Positions 45,711 to 57,000 of a stretch of DNA of 64,000 nt are shown piece after piece; within the stretch, counting starts at the first letter, position 1; the number at the start of each line of letters is the position of its first letter. The notes under the pieces were generated by a model. It saw only the letters and a list, made by a program, of their open reading frames with translations, was not told the origin of the DNA and ran no database searches. The DNA comes from Blastobasis lacticolella (lineage: Eukaryota; Arthropoda; Insecta; Lepidoptera; Blastobasidae), in NCBI GenBank assembly GCA_905147135.1, contig LR990056.1, positions 5,032,001 through 5,096,000 on the forward strand, read 5' to 3'. The position numbers were made by a program, and so were the translations under genes.

Positions 45711-47585
45711 TCAAGGTTTATTATATAGTCGTTTGTAACTAACACCACTGTCACAAAACTCATTCATGATTATTCTACATAGGAATAGATGGAAGACTAC
45801 GATTAGGGCTATAATAGATATCCAGAATAATGGATTTAGGCCGCCCAAACTGTGGCCATGTTTGTGCAATGCAATTACATGATGTTCATGGGCTGGAGCC
45901 TCTACCACTTCCTTTACATGGATAGTATGCCTCAAATCTTCCATGTGTTGCTTATCAGCAGTTACATAAAGAAGGGATGTTAATGGTTCAGTCATTTTCA
46001 CTGGGAAATACTTTCTGTAAGGACCTAATTGTACTGGGTCTTCAAGACAGGCAGCATCACAACCATAGTAGTTCTTATCGGAACGGTCAAGAGCCACGAA
46101 AATGGCGGCTTTATTGTCTTCTTGTACCACAACACTGATGTTTACGTGTGTCATGTTCCCATAGTTAACTCTACGGAACAAAAAGTCTCTATGCAACTTT
46201 GATGGGTGTATATTGTACTCCAAGTGCTGATTGCTGAAACGTAAAGCCCCGAAGCTTAATATCATGGCTTGATTAACACCACTGGCTCCAGCCTTCAACA
46301 GTTTATGACATCCTTGCTTCTCCAATGTCAACAACCAAACACTAGCCACTGTATTTAGGTTCCCTAAAGAATTCAGTGGTTTCCACAGATTATAAGCATC
46401 TAATGTGGAATGCCCTCCATAACAACCTTCAGAATAAGTCAAAGTTGTTAAAATATCAGCTCTCACAGCAGGCATTATATGCTCCTCATGCTCGAAACTT
46501 CGTACTTGCGATAGAATAGCATAGATAGTGGCATTAATTCTGTCACCATTTATTATACCTTCAGCTTTAGAATCAGAAATGTAAAAACCAGTGAACCACA
46601 GGCTATTCCATACACGTGCATGGGTTTCCCTTAGGTTCTTTACAGCTACTCGGTCTTCAGTCAATGCTATCACCTTTACCATTTCTTCTATAGCTCTTTT
46701 TTCGACAATGTCCTTTTGTTTCGCATAATCAGACTTCCTTATTGGGTGGCTATATTGTATGGTTGTAAAGATTAGTAGGTCCAAGCCATCTCTAGCATCC
46801 ACCTGCATTGTTCTAGGCAATTTGCGACAGACTACAGATACGGCAATGACATTCTCACTATCGGGTATTGCTATCATACCGGTCACAACTTCATACTCCT
46901 TTGTGTCTACCCCTTGATGCAATTTTACAACCTGCTCGACAGCTGTGGGCCAATCAGAAACTCTTGGTGTCGATAATTTTATAACCTTCGCAGCATTGGA
47001 TGGGTTATTTACCCAAATTTCTTGCACAAATAAAGAAGGGATTGTTCTATGAGTATAGTATTGATATTGCACACTCAAACCCGTATTACTGCACTGAAAT
47101 CTGTGAACGATACCTTTCTTATACTCTGCTACAGTAAACTCCTTTATCTCATTATCATTTATAATGTACAATGGGTGGTAAAAGACTGGGAGCGATAACG
47201 TTCGTCCACGTTTTATGTTTAAGTGGCTGTCATGTTCCAATGATAAGCCTACTAGACCATTACCAACGTAAGGCACGTAATTGTGGCTCTGAGACAACGT
47301 AGAGTCCGCTTCGTGTCTCATATAAGCGTCATACTCCTCGAAATCTTTATCAAATTGTGATAAAAACTTTTGTTGACAGACATTCTGGTGCAAGTCCGAT
47401 TGCTTGCTACCAAAAAGCCAGCTGCTTATTAGTGGTCCCAGGTACAGCAGTAAGAAGACGGCCACAAGGATAATGAGTACCAGCTTCTTCCTCGTTATTG
47501 GCCCTTCAGTAATTCTGTTGATCCGCCTCATAAACTCCCCGGCTCGGCGGTTCATATCGGTGATATCGTTTCGGCCGCTTTCCAT
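45711..47585 (-). CDS. KIAA2013-like (DUF2152) membrane protein, single exon
   Basis: Codons 1-624 from ATG at 47585 (MESGRNDITDMNRRAG) to TGA. An upstream in-frame extension exists only through a GTG and is not used here. An N-terminal membrane anchor spans about residues 32-55 (KKLVLIILVAVFLLLYLGPL), a large luminal or extracellular domain follows, and a second hydrophobic segment lies near the C-terminus (PLFWISIIALIVVFHLFL). Family-like blocks include YVPYVGNGLVGLSL, RGRTLSLPVFYHPLY, YSEGCYGGHSTLDAYNLW and DRSDKNYYGCDAAC. I assign the conserved KIAA2013/DUF2152 family from memory of these blocks; its molecular function is not established. The gene is intronless in its coding part and undisturbed by repeats. 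Confidence 0.85.
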   Translation of the reverse strand: MESGRNDITDMNRRAGEFMRRINRITEGPITRKKLVLIILVAVFLLLYLGPLISSWLFGSKQSDLHQNVCQQKFLSQFDKDFEEYDAYMRHEADSTLSQSHNYVPYVGNGLVGLSLEHDSHLNIKRGRTLSLPVFYHPLYIINDNEIKEFTVAEYKKGIVHRFQCSNTGLSVQYQYYTHRTIPSLFVQEIWVNNPSNAAKVIKLSTPRVSDWPTAVEQVVKLHQGVDTKEYEVVTGMIAIPDSENVIAVSVVCRKLPRTMQVDARDGLDLLIFTTIQYSHPIRKSDYAKQKDIVEKRAIEEMVKVIALTEDRVAVKNLRETHARVWNSLWFTGFYISDSKAEGIINGDRINATIYAILSQVRSFEHEEHIMPAVRADILTTLTYSEGCYGGHSTLDAYNLWKPLNSLGNLNTVASVWLLTLEKQGCHKLLKAGASGVNQAMILSFGALRFSNQHLEYNIHPSKLHRDFLFRRVNYGNMTHVNISVVVQEDNKAAIFVALDRSDKNYYGCDAACLEDPVQLGPYRKYFPVKMTEPLTSLLYVTADKQHMEDLRHTIHVKEVVEAPAHEHHVIALHKHGHSLGGLNPLFWISIIALIVVFHLFLCRIIMNEFCDSGVSYKRLYNKP

Positions 47586-48069
47586 CACAAACGAAACTTT
47601 TTTCAGAATGTAACTTTTATTCAGCCCTGGTAAAAACACTGCTTCATGTGAAACTAGTAATAACCATTGTAAATTAACGATAATTTATTATTATTCATTA
47701 ATTTTACGATCAAAACGATACAACTCACAAGCGAATAATTTGGATGATTGACACATGATTGACAGATACAGGGTTGCCATATAGGTATTTAAAAATTTCT
47801 TAATTTATATTCGCCAGATCTTAAATTATTTTTCACTAAAATGATACACTTGTATGAAAAATTTCTTCTTATCTTCCTCTCATTGCCCTTCTCTCCGCTT
47901 ACCAACCTTTGAAAAGCTGGTTAAAATGCACTTTCTCGCATCTGTCACAAAGAGATCCATCATCATCATCGTCTCACTCATATCGGATACAATTATGATA
48001 AATACCAAAAATGTTGATATTGATTTGTAATGTACAATAACTATTATCTGTTTATAGTATTATATTGTT
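47586..48069. promoter_or_regulatory. 5' flank of the KIAA2013-like gene
   Basis: This stretch should include the promoter and 5' UTR of the minus-strand gene. No specific motif is convincing. Confidence 0.3.
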
Positions 48070-48288
48070 GAAATATGCCACTGTCGGTAGCCTAGTGGTA
48101 AACGTATCCAACTCGCAAAGCGAAAGGCATCGGGTTCGGCTGCCGCCGTCTACCCATGACTCTTTTGAACACTAATCGACTTTCGGCGAGAGAAAACATC
48201 GTGACAAAATCTGCATATTCAGGCGACTAAATATGTAACCATGATCCAATTTGGTCAAGTTCTCCTTTGGTATAGATAGTGTCAAATA
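48070..48288 (+). mobile_element. SINE family 2, plus-strand copy
   Basis: A tRNA-like head (GTAGCCTAGTGG A box; GGGTTCGGCTGCC B-box-like) is followed by gagagaaaacatcgtgacaa, cattcaggcgac and ccatgatccaatttggtc. It is interrupted at its 3' end by the 92-bp MITE, and the family 3' end may continue at 48500-48570 (ccaaatcctggatcatggtc). Confidence 0.65.
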
Positions 48289-48380
48289 AAAAGAGACTTG
48301 GCGGGTCACGTGGTTCGACTTGCGCTGTATACGATTACCTGCGCGAAATCCCCTACACTGCCATTTGACAAGTCTCTTCT
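48289..48380. mobile_element. 92-bp MITE, copy 2
   Basis: It differs from the copy at 4461-4552 by only a few bases (gtggttcg for gtggtgcg; gcgcgaaa for gcgcaaaa; cctacact for cctccact). It has the same AAGAGACTTG/CAAGTCTCTT ends. Confidence 0.7.
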
Positions 48381-48399
48381 TTCGTGACCCATGTTATAG

Positions 48400-48625
48400 T
48401 TTTTTTATACCACCAAGGTGGCAAACAAGCTTACGGCCTGCCTGATGGTAAGTAGTCACCGCGGCCTATGGACGTTTGCAATACCACGGAAGTCAGATGA
48501 TAGTCGCTCTACTGTAATTATCTGATGTGCCAAATCCTGGATCATGGTCAAGGAGGATCCCGGGCCCTCGTGCAAGAAGAGTGCACCGAGACATTAACTC
48601 CAAGATGATGATGATGATGATGAAG
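48400..48625 (-). mobile_element. LINE 3' fragment, then SINE and GAT-repeat tail
   Basis: ttttttataccaccaaggtg followed by gcaaacaagctta, acctgatggtaag-like sequence and ttgcaataccacgg matches 51243-51330. It is followed by SINE family 2 sequence and a (gat)n run at 48603-48625. Confidence 0.5.
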
Positions 48626-48847
48626 CGATAAGACCACCGGTTGCTTTTTCTTTTTTCCTTTGTTTTTGCAATGTATTTGTGTATAAGCAATAAAGAATTT
48701 TCATTCAGTCATTAATTCATAAAACAGTTTCGCCGCGTAATCGCCAAATTTTGCCAGAATGGCGAAAAATACCCCAATCTAGCAACACTGGACAGCACAC
48801 AGATCAAATGATTTTTGAGTTGACAGATAGACAGGTGTTGCCAGTTA

Positions 48848-49439
48848 TGCTTTGTCTAAAATAGGATGATAATTTTGACAGCTCACTAATTGTTGGTCCT
48901 TGGCGCACACCCATGAAGTTTCATGTTTTATTTCGGTAAAATGTACTACGGATAATATCGTACTTCATAGACAGGCCCCGCCCCTTTAGTGAAGTGCCAC
49001 GAATAACGAATAACAACAGACAATCGTAAATCGGCATTCAAATAAAATAATCGAACATTTAAAATTAATATTTTGATAATTAAGTTGTTTTTTGCAACTA
49101 CAACTCTAATTCCTTATTTGGATTTCACCCAAAGAGACCTTCCACGACAACGATTTCGACTCGCGCGTATTCTACGGAATAGGCTGACTGATTAAATAAA
49201 AATACGCACGGGTCGAAATCGTCGTTGTGGAAGGGTTTTTAATGTCGTATTAATAAATTATTATTTCAAAAGAAAATAAATCGTTTATATTGTATAACAT
49301 GTACTGAATAACCATGCAACTATCGATTCCAAGTTCTATGAGAATGATAATCGATAATCGAATATATTCATTAACGATTTTACATTACCTCATCCCTACT
49401 GTGAATTGTCAAAATTATCATCCTATTTTAGACAAGGTA
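48848..49439. mobile_element. MITE with about 35-bp TIRs and TA target duplication
   Basis: TTGTCTAAAATAGGATGATA and the following ATTTTGACA at 48852-48880 are the exact inverse of 49408-49436. TA flanks both ends (48846-48847; 49440-49441). The element contains a second, small hairpin at 49138-49234. Confidence 0.85.
49138..49234. mobile_element. Hairpin MITE of 97 bp, nested
   Basis: CCTTCCACGACAACGATTTC and the next 14 bases pair with the inverse at 49201-49234 with three or four mismatches, leaving a loop of about 30 bp. It lies inside the 48848-49439 element and could form a precursor-like hairpin RNA. Confidence 0.75.
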
Positions 49440-49441
49440 TA

Positions 49442-50083
49442 GTAAAACTTACTCGAGAATCGACATTGAGTCGATTCTCAAGCTTTATTTAGTTTAAATG
49501 CTATAAGTACAATCTACACTAGGTAAAGCTGGTGTTTTTTGTTACTTTATTATGATGATAACATTTCTGAAGCCGCCAATCGATTCAATAATTATGTCGA
49601 TTTAGAACGCATGAGTCACATGATTTTAGAATTGGGGTCAATCATGTTGCTGGCTACTAAATAAGCCACCTCCCAGACACTCCCGGTACATATACGGAGT
49701 GAACTGTAGTATCCGCTTGCCTGTGGTTCACACCTATATTCTTTGAAGAGGACCGAGCTGAGCTGGGGGGCAGAAAATTCCGTGTCTTTAGAAACATCAC
49801 AATTCCAGAAAACGAACCTTTTCCACTACTTAATGCGTTCTTTAACTATCCGATGCCGAAACGTGTACTTACTACTTAGCTACAGTGCAGCTGGTCCACT
49901 TCATCTTCATCGCTCCCAACCCTGGAGCATGGACTTGTAACCGCTTTCTGTCCCCAAGACCCACAGGCTCTCGGCACTCACCGTGGTCATAGCACTTCCA
50001 GTATATTAGTACAGGAAAGATACTAAGATACGGCTTGCGCACAAATCCGATTTTTTTTAATTACCACCGTCAATATTAGTAAA
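49442..50083. other. Intergenic DNA, nothing recognised
   Basis: No coding or repeat signature is supported. A short palindrome, ctcgagaatcgacattgagt followed by cgattctcaag, lies at 49453-49482. Confidence 0.4.
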
Positions 50084-50262
50084 TCTATATATATCAAGAA
50101 CGGCTGAACCGATTTGGCTGAAAATTGGTGGGGAGGTAGCTTAGAACCAGGAGACGGATATCGGATATTTTTTAACCAATTTTTTTTACTAGTAGTAGAA
50201 CTAGGGTTAGGGTGGTGTAGGGTTAGAACGCTACGCGAACGAAGTCGCGTCGGGTTCACTAG
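50084..50262 (+). mobile_element. Short non-autonomous Helitron, intact ends
   Basis: It begins TCTATATATATCAAGAACGG and ends with hairpin CGCGAACGAAGTCGCG, spacer and CTAG. It sits between A (50083) and T (50263) without target duplication, exactly as Helitrons insert. Confidence 0.8.
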
Positions 50263-50410
50263 TACTGTATAGAAGTAATGAGCGAAAACAAAATGATCTT
50301 ATAGCCCTACCCGTGGAGCACGTATACTTTAAATTCTAATTTGAGTCAGAAGCAGTACGTAACGAGTACATCGATTAGATTAAAGAATTTGCACTGGTTT
50401 GGTCACTTAT

Positions 50411-51046
50411 CAGGGGCGTAGCTACCGCCGTATCAGCCGTATCAATGATATGGGGCGCCCGGGCCACAGAGGCCCCCAAACGCGTGTAAGCAAAAACTAG
50501 TTATCCTTAATTTAAAATAAACTCTTCTCTAGTTCCCGGGGAAAAATATTATTCAATGGAAAATTTCAATCCATGGGGGCCCGCTCCGCCAAAATAGTCC
50601 CAAAAATTTCGAGCTCACTCATTAAATGTTCGCGAAGTTAATTTTATTAAATAATCTCGCCACACCAAAATGTCAAAAATTTCGAGTTCGCCTGGCTCTA
50701 TCGTCCATTTACTAATTTTACGTTATTTTTTATTTAAATCGCGCAAGGTTTGAAGGAATACATGCATAAATTGTGAGCTCGCTTCCCTCGCTCATTCAAT
50801 GATATTAGCTATTTTTGTAATAATCACGCAAGGTTCTAATAAAGCCTGGCTTATTTAGAGTATATTGACACAAATGTAGAGTTTATTTTTATTATTAACA
50901 CGCGAATTGATGTGAGTTCGCTGCGCTCTACCATTTATTGACTTGAGCTTAGACCAGGATTTAAATAACTTAGTTGGCGGTATTAGCTAGGGGGGGCCCT
51001 TGACAACTATTGATACGGGGCCCCCGGAGGGCAAGCTACGCCACTG
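50411..51046. mobile_element. Non-autonomous hAT element, copy 2, with 8-bp duplication
   Basis: CAGGGGCGTAGCTACCGCCG at the left and GCTACGCCACTG at the right are bounded by the exact 8-bp duplication TCACTTAT (50403-50410; 51047-51054). It is the same family as 5298-6326, shorter by about 390 bp through internal deletion. Confidence 0.9.
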
Positions 51047-51239
51047 TCACTTATTGTGTAAGCCCCAGGCATACGAGGGAAATAGGTACCTACCGGTAGG
51101 TGTTACCTGTCGATATCAGGAAAGAGGTCGCCAGGGCGGCCCTGGAAGCGTTGGATTGACATTGCTGTGCCAACGTTTCACCTACTACGTAAAAATTCCG
51201 AAGTCTGAGCGAAACGCAGAAGAAAGGGTAAGGGTCGAT

Positions 51240-51345
51240 TTTTTTTATACCACTAAGGTGGCAAACAAGCTTGCGGTAAGCAGTCACCGCAGCCTACGGA
51301 CGTTTGCAATACCAGGGGCATCACCCACGCGTTGCCGACCCCGTA
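51240..51345 (-). mobile_element. LINE 3' fragment
   Basis: A T-run then ataccactaaggtggcaaac, gcagtcaccgcagcctacgg and gcgttgccgaccc. This is the same family as 48400 and the LINE 3' end at 9603-9710. Confidence 0.55.
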
Positions 51346-51420
51346 AAAACCTTTTAACTCTAGTAGAAGTCAAGATTGACCACTTAGATAAATCTAAGGT
51401 AAAACAAAACAGTGCCCTAA

Positions 51421-51515
51421 CCAATTTCACTACACATTTTATCGGGTTTGTTCCCACGGTTGGTAGTGTCTTTACCTCGATATTTTGACGCAGCTGCATG
51501 CTTCATGGTCACGAG
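51421..51515 (-). repeat. Dispersed repeat, inverse of 24058-24155
   Basis: cactacacattttatcgggt, then ttgttcccacggttggtagtg and gcatgcttcatggtcacgag, is the inverse of the intron 8 copy in Merlin. Confidence 0.55.
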
Positions 51516-51539
51516 TTGACTGGAGCCGTTGACTAGTGT

Positions 51540-54065
51540 CCTAACCGCCATGGGCTTAACATATACTAAATCGGTAGACTGTATGGTACAGCAATCTTTG
51601 TTGGGAAAATAAATGAAAAAAACCTCTAAGAACACTACTTTAATGGATTACGCTAAAGTCCATTACAAAACTCAATATAGCATTATCACAATTCACAGTA
51701 AATGAAGAAAAGTTTCAAAAACATTTGTAAATATTTCAAAACAGCACCATCATTTATAGGTATTTCAAAATTTTTCAAAAATCTTGTATATTTTATGAAA
51801 TCTTTAGGAACAATAATATACAATAAGAAACGGTCGTAAGGTAAATAATAATTTTCCATTATTGCTGGTGACTTACTAGTGCATGTTAGATGATGTGCAG
51901 ACATTGAAAGTTTTGGAGCAAGAGCACAAATAGTACAATACAACTTACACAATCAATATATCTATACCGAATTTAATTGTATTTATTCAATTTATGGTAA
52001 ATGTTTAAATGTTATATTAATGGTCAGTTCATAATTAGTGCTAGCAATTTATTTTCATGGCATGGTCTGCACAACATCCTAACACAACATTTTATTTACT
52101 ATAAAATATTGTACATTAAATCTTATCTATCAAATCTTATAAAAATATCATAAATCAAAATATAAAATCAAAATGGGAGATTCACAAGTTTTAGTTAAAC
52201 ATAGACGTAGAAAAACATAGATCAACCACAGGAAGAGAGTTTAAAATGCACTTCGCAGGAATGTAGGTAGTCATTCTTAAGATTTTTTAATTCTATTTGT
52301 TAAATGCTATCGACACATTCATCGTCTTAAACTTAAATAAATAATTTAGTATCTTTAAAATAGCAAGAACAAATCATATTTATAGTAAATAAATGTCTTA
52401 AATTTTTAATTCACGTTAAATTTTTTAATACTGAAAAAAGAATTTAAATGAAGAGATCTAAATATAGGATAAAATTTATCGTTCTAAATTTCTGTTATTT
52501 TACAATTCTTGATAAAATACAATAGATTCTGTAATTTTATAATTTAAATATAAAGACAACATAATATGGAGGCTTTGACAGCACCCATAGCTCGTAAAAT
52601 ACGGCTTGATCTCTGCCAGTGACAGCTGTCATCGCGAGTGCCACGTATAACGTTGCGTGTAGTATTTGTATGTAAATACAATATTATTTTATGAACTATG
52701 CTTTCGCAAACAAAAGAGCCGAGATATTAGCCAACCAATCGCAGACATCTTTCATATTGCCTAAGTTCCTACAATTCATTATTATGGGGCCTCTAAACGG
52801 TCATTTTTACTATTGTGGTTTCAGGCTCACTCCATGTTGAAAGGGGACTCCATACATGCTACTCTACTATGACTTAACTTGACATAAAGTTTGCCGCAAG
52901 TGATGAAGTGACAATATTGCTGTCACATTTCATAAATATTGGTAGTTTAGTTTAGAGGCCCTCTTAAAGCAAATCAATTGCAAAAAAATTGCTGCTATGT
53001 CCATCTCCTATTTACAAAACTGTTCTAATGATAACCAATTGCGGCTTATTTAATTTGCACTGACGGTTTTCTGCGTGAAAGATAAATATCATGCACGGAA
53101 TGTATCTCAGAATCTTTTATTGTGCCTCTCTTTCCAACAGTCAATTAAATACGATATTTAAAACATACTTAATATCAATAAATAATGTATACTTAATATA
53201 TAAAATATCTGAAAATATCTCCTTTAAGTAAATAACAATAAAAAATTATCTATTTATGCCAACATTAAAAACGAGAGTTTTATTACTGCTGTCTCATTGA
53301 CATTTTCATTGAAATATCTATTTTGTCTGGGATAAATAGACTCACATTATAAATGCAAACATGGGTAAAATAAACTCTATGTGATAGCTCCGAAAAGTCA
53401 AAGTGATATGACAATTGTTTCATCATCACTATTGGACTCAGGAAAAACGTGGTATAGCCTATATTATTGGACCCCCTAAGAAAGCACCATTATAATTTAC
53501 AATAAAATCTTAGCACATCTTTAGTTAGCTAACACACACTACCCTTAAGGACATCCATATCAAAATTTCATCGTTATTTGTTACCGTGAGAGTTCAAAAT
53601 TGTTCAGCACAACTGATCATACGGCGTTTTAGATAATATCTATACTTATACGCCGAATCTTTGTAATCATGGCATATTAACTTATAAGAGTCCAACACAA
53701 TTTCAGGTTTAACTGTGCAAATAAAGTCGCCACCGTCGCATTAAAACATATTAAAATTCGATAGACAATATTTGTTATCTATTTCAATCAAGTTGGTTGC
53801 TCTGTATGTGGACAGTTGTCACACACATACGTCTGACACGTGTCATTTATTAGACATTTAATTTTGTCAAACAACTGACAAATGTCAGATCATACGTCAG
53901 ATTTAACTGCACGGTTAAAGTTAAAAGTTAAAACAGAACATGTGTTGGACACTTTACAAATATCGAAAGTCATTAGGCGAGTACTTACAACGAGATATTG
54001 TTCTCCAAATTCTTTTGATGGTAAAATTCACGTTTTGCTACAAAATAGTTTAATTTGTTGGTACG
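51540..54065. other. AT-rich 3' flank of carboxypeptidase D
   Basis: About 2.5 kb of low-GC DNA with no recognised gene. The first minus-strand AATAAA after the stop is at 53846-53851 (about 215 nt downstream) and is the best polyadenylation candidate. A longer 3' UTR is possible. Confidence 0.4.
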
Positions 54066-57000
54066 TCAGTCCCGGTCGGGTCTAAGGAGGACGATGTCCT
54101 CCTCAGAGTCCGTGTCCGATGGCGGTAGTTCCTCTTCGTCGTAGTATGGCTTCCGGAGTATCTCTGCGGAAGTAAAGTTGGATGTAGGTTAAGTGTTAGG
54201 TTAGTTGTGTGATGGTAGTTGTAGCTGGACCGTTAACTGGGTGGCTAGATATTTAAAACATAAATAAGATTTCAAATGCTTTCTTTTTCATAACAAAGTT
54301 GTACACGCGTTTTAGTTAACTGGATACCATCTACGATAAGTCAAGAGTACTTCTGAAGACAAATTTAAGGGGCCCAAACTCGATGGATTTATCATGCGTA
54401 GTTTAGGAGTTCCTATGACCTTCCGGCTTCATCATTAGACCCTGGACAATATGTAAGGTTACAGTTTTTGTCAATACAAAATAAACTAGCACAAAGGAAT
54501 TATCCTGTATCTTCAGATCAGCTGAATGGTACCATAACATTGCATTGTCACTGAACTTATATAACCACTCACACGTTCACGGGAAGCGTAGTACCCGAAA
54601 AAACTATTCTCCACCGTCCAAGGGAACCACAGTCCCAAAGTCAGTTTGTTACCTGATGACAGTTGACAGCTGTCATTTGTTTTACAAAATGTCCATAGAT
54701 GGTTCTGTATTAAATTATTAATCCATGATAGTACAGATATCAGTATATGGCTCTTTAAGAAATTTTTCATCTATGGTAATATTTGTTTTTCTCGAAAAGG
54801 CGCGCCCGGGTAGTGTAACTATAGCGGATGTGTGAGACTAAGAGATGAGATGAGATCGAATTAAAGATCAAAAATGTAAACAAATAGGTTGCCACTATAA
54901 AAAAATAACCGAAATGGTGGATTATTTAAAAATATTTTACTGAATTAAATAGGGTACAATGTTTTTTTGTTACATATTTGTGCTGTTTCAATAAAATATG
55001 GGTAGTTTTCAATTATGTCACAGGTAATGTTGAGAAACTCTAAACATTTGGTTCGTTGTTACAGTACATTATTGCAAAGGCTTGGAAAGTAAGGGATTGA
55101 CCAACGCCGAGACATATTTAATTAATTTCTCAAATAATAATACATAAAATAATATTAGATTCAAAATAGCGGCCACTTCTTTCTAATATTTGAGTTTTAA
55201 AAGGACTAAAATATTTTCAGAGTTACTTTTTACGTTTTTAATAAATTAAATAAATGGGGTTAAATCGATTTGTTTCGTTTTCGAAAGTTTACCAGCCATT
55301 GTAAAGAACACTGATAAGTGTCCATGATTATGCAAACCAAAGGTTTTATACCCCTGGATAGTCCCTTTGACATTGACAGTTGTGTGATTACATTTTTGAT
55401 CTTTAATTTCATCTCCAACTATAGGTACGCTTGCGCCCCGGACGCTTGAGTGGATAAGTGTGCAAAACAGCTTAATCGGGTGTAATTCAGCTCCCAAGAT
55501 TTCACCCAAACTAACAGGAACATGGTAAGATAAAAGCTTGTAAATGTAAGTAATCAAATCAAGACCAACTAGTATCTAGTATCCCATGGCCAGGCCCAGG
55601 CCTCGCTGCTATATTACTTAATTATAGCTTGCTGTTGGTGTTCTAAATAAAGTAAAAATAAACAAGTAAAATATAGTGAGCTGACCGTATTTGGGCGTGT
55701 CCTCGAAGGCGGGCTTGTCGCTGGTGGGTATCTGCGTGAAGAGGTACTCGCGGCGGGCCTCGCGGGCGCGCGCGCGGCAGCTGAAGCACCACGACGCCAG
55801 CGCCACCACGCACACGCCTACCAAGCCTGGGGGTGGGGGAGGGCTCTTAAGCAGTATTCCAATAAGGTATAGTAAGTAGGTAAGTATATATGAATGCCGA
55901 AGAACGAGCGAAGTGGGCCAAAATAGTAGGAAGGCGGACCCCGGGAAGGAAGGCGTCAGCGCAGGAGCGCAACCGAGACATAGCGCTGAGATCATGATGA
56001 AGTAGGTAAGTATATAATTGTTCTTCAAGAAGGTTCAGAAGACTCTTACTCTTGAAGCCATGAGCACATAAGCTGTTTTGCGCCATTACCAAGTCTTGCA
56101 CGCAATTTTGATGACTTTCAGAACAAGTCGAGTTCCAAACCGTTGTTTTATACCATATACCACATATATACTCTGTGGCAAAGCCTCACCGAGGCTGTTT
56201 AGCCAGGATCTACAGCTGCGACCCAAAGCAGTTAAATTTTGACATTCAGGACGCTCGAGGACAATCTAACACTCTCCTGGGGTATTTATGATCCGCTCGC
56301 CTTGAGTCGATTTTGTACATTTTATTTTATATTTTTATTTTATACGGTAGGCAAACAGGCAAGCGGGCCACCTGATGGAAAGTGGTCACCACTGCCTATA
56401 GACATTAGCAACACCAAGAGTATAGCTAGTGCGTTGCCCACCTCTATAACATGTTGCTCTAGCAGCAAAAGGCAAATGCCCCTCCACTGCCAAAGCCACG
56501 GTTCCCCAAATCCCCACCCCATGGAGCACTGGAAACCTTACTCACCGGCAGAAACACAATACTATTTAAAAGAGTATTATTTAGCTGCGATATTCTGTAA
56601 GGTGGAGGTACTTCCCCAGTCAGGCGGCTCCAATTCGAACGAGATACCCCGCTATGCCCTACCTCTCTTACACATTCTACATATTATGTAAATTAAGAAA
56701 CTACGACTGGCATAGACTGTTCGATTTGTGAAATATGTAAGTCCTGCAGGATAATACGAATACAAAATACAAATATATACATAATTAGGGGTCTTCGACC
56801 AGTCTAATCTAAGAAATAAGAATCAACCTAATGACACGGCGGGAGCGTAAGATCTGCAAAGAGTGAGTAAACAAAATGAGTACCCTGAACCGGCGTAAAT
56901 GTATGAATGTATGACTGTGGAAGAGGCAAAAGATGTCTGCCAGGATCGTAGCTTGTGGCTACTGTCTCTGCCTACCCCTATGGCACACGTGCGTGAGTGT

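Noticed and set aside
47586..47639. N-terminal extension of the KIAA2013-like protein
   Set aside because: The extended frame begins with GTG rather than ATG. The ATG at 47585 gives a normal membrane-protein N-terminus.
50969..51488. 162-codon plus-strand frame at 51000-51488
   Set aside because: It runs across the end of the hAT element, a LINE tail and another dispersed repeat, so it is a chance frame through repeats.
56239..56691. 150-codon plus-strand frame
   Set aside because: It overlaps a LINE 3' fragment in the opposite orientation and shows no family motif.
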